A DNA stretch of 40,328 nucleotides. Origin: a virus. The notes under the pieces were generated by a model. The model was not told where the DNA came from. It worked only from the letters and a program-made list of their open reading frames with translations, and did not search any database. How positions within the stretch are numbered: position 1 is the stretch's first letter; the number at the start of each line of letters is the position of its first letter. This document shows, piece by piece, positions 39,309-40,328 of the stretch. A program made the position numbers and the translations under genes. Where the stretch lies: positions 1 through 40,328 of IMG/VR virus record IMGVR_UViG_3300049810_002844; one strand, written 5' to 3'.

Positions 39309-40328
39309 GTGAGCAAAAGAAAATATAATAAAAAGTCTGATTATTGGAAGAAATTTGACAAGAAGGCTGATGCTAGTTTGCCTAGTAATATAGATATCCC
39401 GCCTATATTTGCGGGAGAATCTTACTACGCAGAGACAAATAACGCTTCAGTTATATTAGAATCTTTTGCGAGCAGAAATGAGCCTTTAGGCGAACGGACT
39501 TCGAGAAGACAAAATACCAAAGGCAAAGCTTCCAAAAAAGATAAATATGAAAATATTCGGAGCGGGCTTTTACCTTATGACTTTTCTAATTCAGGCGTGA
39601 CCATAAGGGACTCTGTTGAATTGTGTCAAAAGGCATATGCAAACATATCTATATTTAGAAATGCAGTAGATATTATGTCTGAGTTTGCTAATTCAGAAAT
39701 ACAACTTCAAGGCGGCAATCAAAAGTCTCGAGATTTTATTTATAAATGGTTTGATAAGATAAATCTTTGGAAAGTTCGTGATCAATATTTTCGAGAGTAT
39801 TATAGATCTGGTAATATATTTATTTACCGCGTGGATGGAACATTTACGCAAGATGATTTTGCTAAAATATCAAAGGTTTATGGAGGGCTGCAACCAGGTA
39901 AGATTCCTATTCGATATATATTTTTAAATCCTTATGATATTATGGCTCATAGAGCTACAACGTTTAGTGATGGACAATATTTTAAGGTTCTATCTGAGTA
40001 CGATTTAGAAAGATTAAAAAGCCCTAAGACAGATTACGATAAACAGGTTTTTGATAGCTTGCCTCCAGAGATGAAAGAAGATATTAATAACAATTCTTAC
40101 CCTAGGGATGGGGTCAAGATCCCTCTGCCAGAAGATAAATTAATTCATTCTTTTTATAAAAAACAAGACTATGAGCCTTTTGCTATACCTTTTGGGTTTC
40201 CTGTGTTAGATGATATTAATTATAAAATCGAATTGAAGAAAATTGACCAGGCTATATGTCGCACAATTGAAAATGTAATACTGTTGATAACAATGGGGGC
40301 GGAACCAGATAAAGGAGGTATTAATCAT
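39309..40328 (+). CDS. Portal protein, 3'-truncated by the window edge
   Basis: A frame open from GTG 39309 to the window end (340 codons, no stop). After a basic, disordered ~90-residue N-terminus there is a portal-type core. It has an NAVDIMSEFANSEIQLQGG-like segment (about 119-137), KWFDKINLWKVRDQYFREYYRSGNIFIYRV (crown/wing), an IRYIFLNPYDI strand, a KLIHSFYKKQDYEPFAIPFGFPVL clip-like region and a KIDQAICRTIENVILLITMG helix at the end. This pattern matches phage portal proteins (N-terminal half of ~500 residues). TerL and capsid lie at the other end of this window, so the head genes are split by the leftward replication block. Confidence 0.85.
   Translation, partial: MSKRKYNKKSDYWKKFDKKADASLPSNIDIPPIFAGESYYAETNNASVILESFASRNEPLGERTSRRQNTKGKASKKDKYENIRSGLLPYDFSNSGVTIRDSVELCQKAYANISIFRNAVDIMSEFANSEIQLQGGNQKSRDFIYKWFDKINLWKVRDQYFREYYRSGNIFIYRVDGTFTQDDFAKISKVYGGLQPGKIPIRYIFLNPYDIMAHRATTFSDGQYFKVLSEYDLERLKSPKTDYDKQVFDSLPPEMKEDINNNSYPRDGVKIPLPEDKLIHSFYKKQDYEPFAIPFGFPVLDDINYKIELKKIDQAICRTIENVILLITMGAEPDKGGINH

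Noticed and set aside
1-40328. Integrated prophage with host flank
   Set aside because: No integrase, att repeat, tRNA or continuous host gene block is visible; the PVC-type genes lie inside the phage operon.

Overview
The window is a densely coding piece of a tailed double-stranded DNA phage. It has a HK97-type head module (large terminase, protease-scaffold, decoration protein, major capsid protein, portal) and a full DNA-replication module (DnaB helicase, DnaG-like primase, RecA-like recombinase, DnaE polymerase, exonuclease, ribonucleotide reductase small subunit). There is no integrase, att site, tRNA, rRNA, CRISPR or clear host flank. Base composition is AT-rich. The host is probably a member of the PVC group, most likely a verrucomicrobium. 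The evidence is a DUF1549/DUF1553 + DUF1501 gene pair with an SHD1-like N-terminus, which is typical of Verrucomicrobia and Planctomycetes, and an NrdB that closely resembles the chlamydial class Ic type. This host call is an inference from protein families.

Layout. (a) 2-15706, rightward: the end of a truncated gene, a PhoH-like ATPase, and a lysis cassette (papain-like protease, two holin-like membrane proteins, an EF-hand lipoprotein that looks like a unimolecular spanin). A GAF-like protein follows. Next comes a tightly overlapping block: zinc-ribbon protein, phage sigma factor, tandem-repeat protein, beta-helix protein, C2H2-ERCC4 nuclease and TerL. The head genes follow, ending in a strong terminator at 14178-14209, then three neck or accessory genes. 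One small leftward gene with a DUF2384-like sequence sits at 1701-1901. (b) 15693-39213, leftward: in transcription order, a DUF2827 glycosyltransferase, a repeat-built fibre-like protein, a J-domain protein, class Ic-like NrdB, a small Asn/Pro-rich protein, a membrane coiled-coil protein, then the replication block. That block runs from RecA-like, two PD-(D/E)XK proteins, DnaB, primase and Nudix into DUF1549/1553, DUF1501 and a phage-conserved basic protein, then a PHP fragment, a SET-domain protein, an exonuclease, DnaE and a ClpC-like unfoldase. (c) 39309-40328, rightward: start of the portal gene, cut by the window end.

Regulation. At least a dozen transcription-unit first genes, on both strands, are preceded by a TGTG-TAtAnT-like element whose hexamer usually ends only 3-11 nt (mostly 5-8 nt) before the start codon. 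Three other genes (PHP fragment, 110-aa gene, nrdB) have sigma70-type promoters (TTGACA or TTGACT, 17-18 nt spacer, TATACT or TATCAT), also 6-9 nt from the start. This geometry predicts leaderless or nearly leaderless first mRNAs, while internal genes use Shine-Dalgarno sites or ATGA-type stop-start coupling. The phage sigma factor at 5446 is a natural candidate reader of the TGTG element. Head, portal, fibre, DUF1501, Clp and J-domain genes carry the TGTG element, and some replication and nucleotide genes carry the sigma70 type, which suggests a temporal programme.

Most notable points: the DUF1553/DUF1501 pair inside a phage replication operon; a lysis cassette whose only visible enzyme is a papain-family protease; a DNA polymerase III alpha split into PHP and polymerase genes with a SET-domain gene between them; a class Ic-like NrdB with valine at the radical-tyrosine position; phage-borne ClpC-like and J-domain proteins; and the leaderless promoter architecture.
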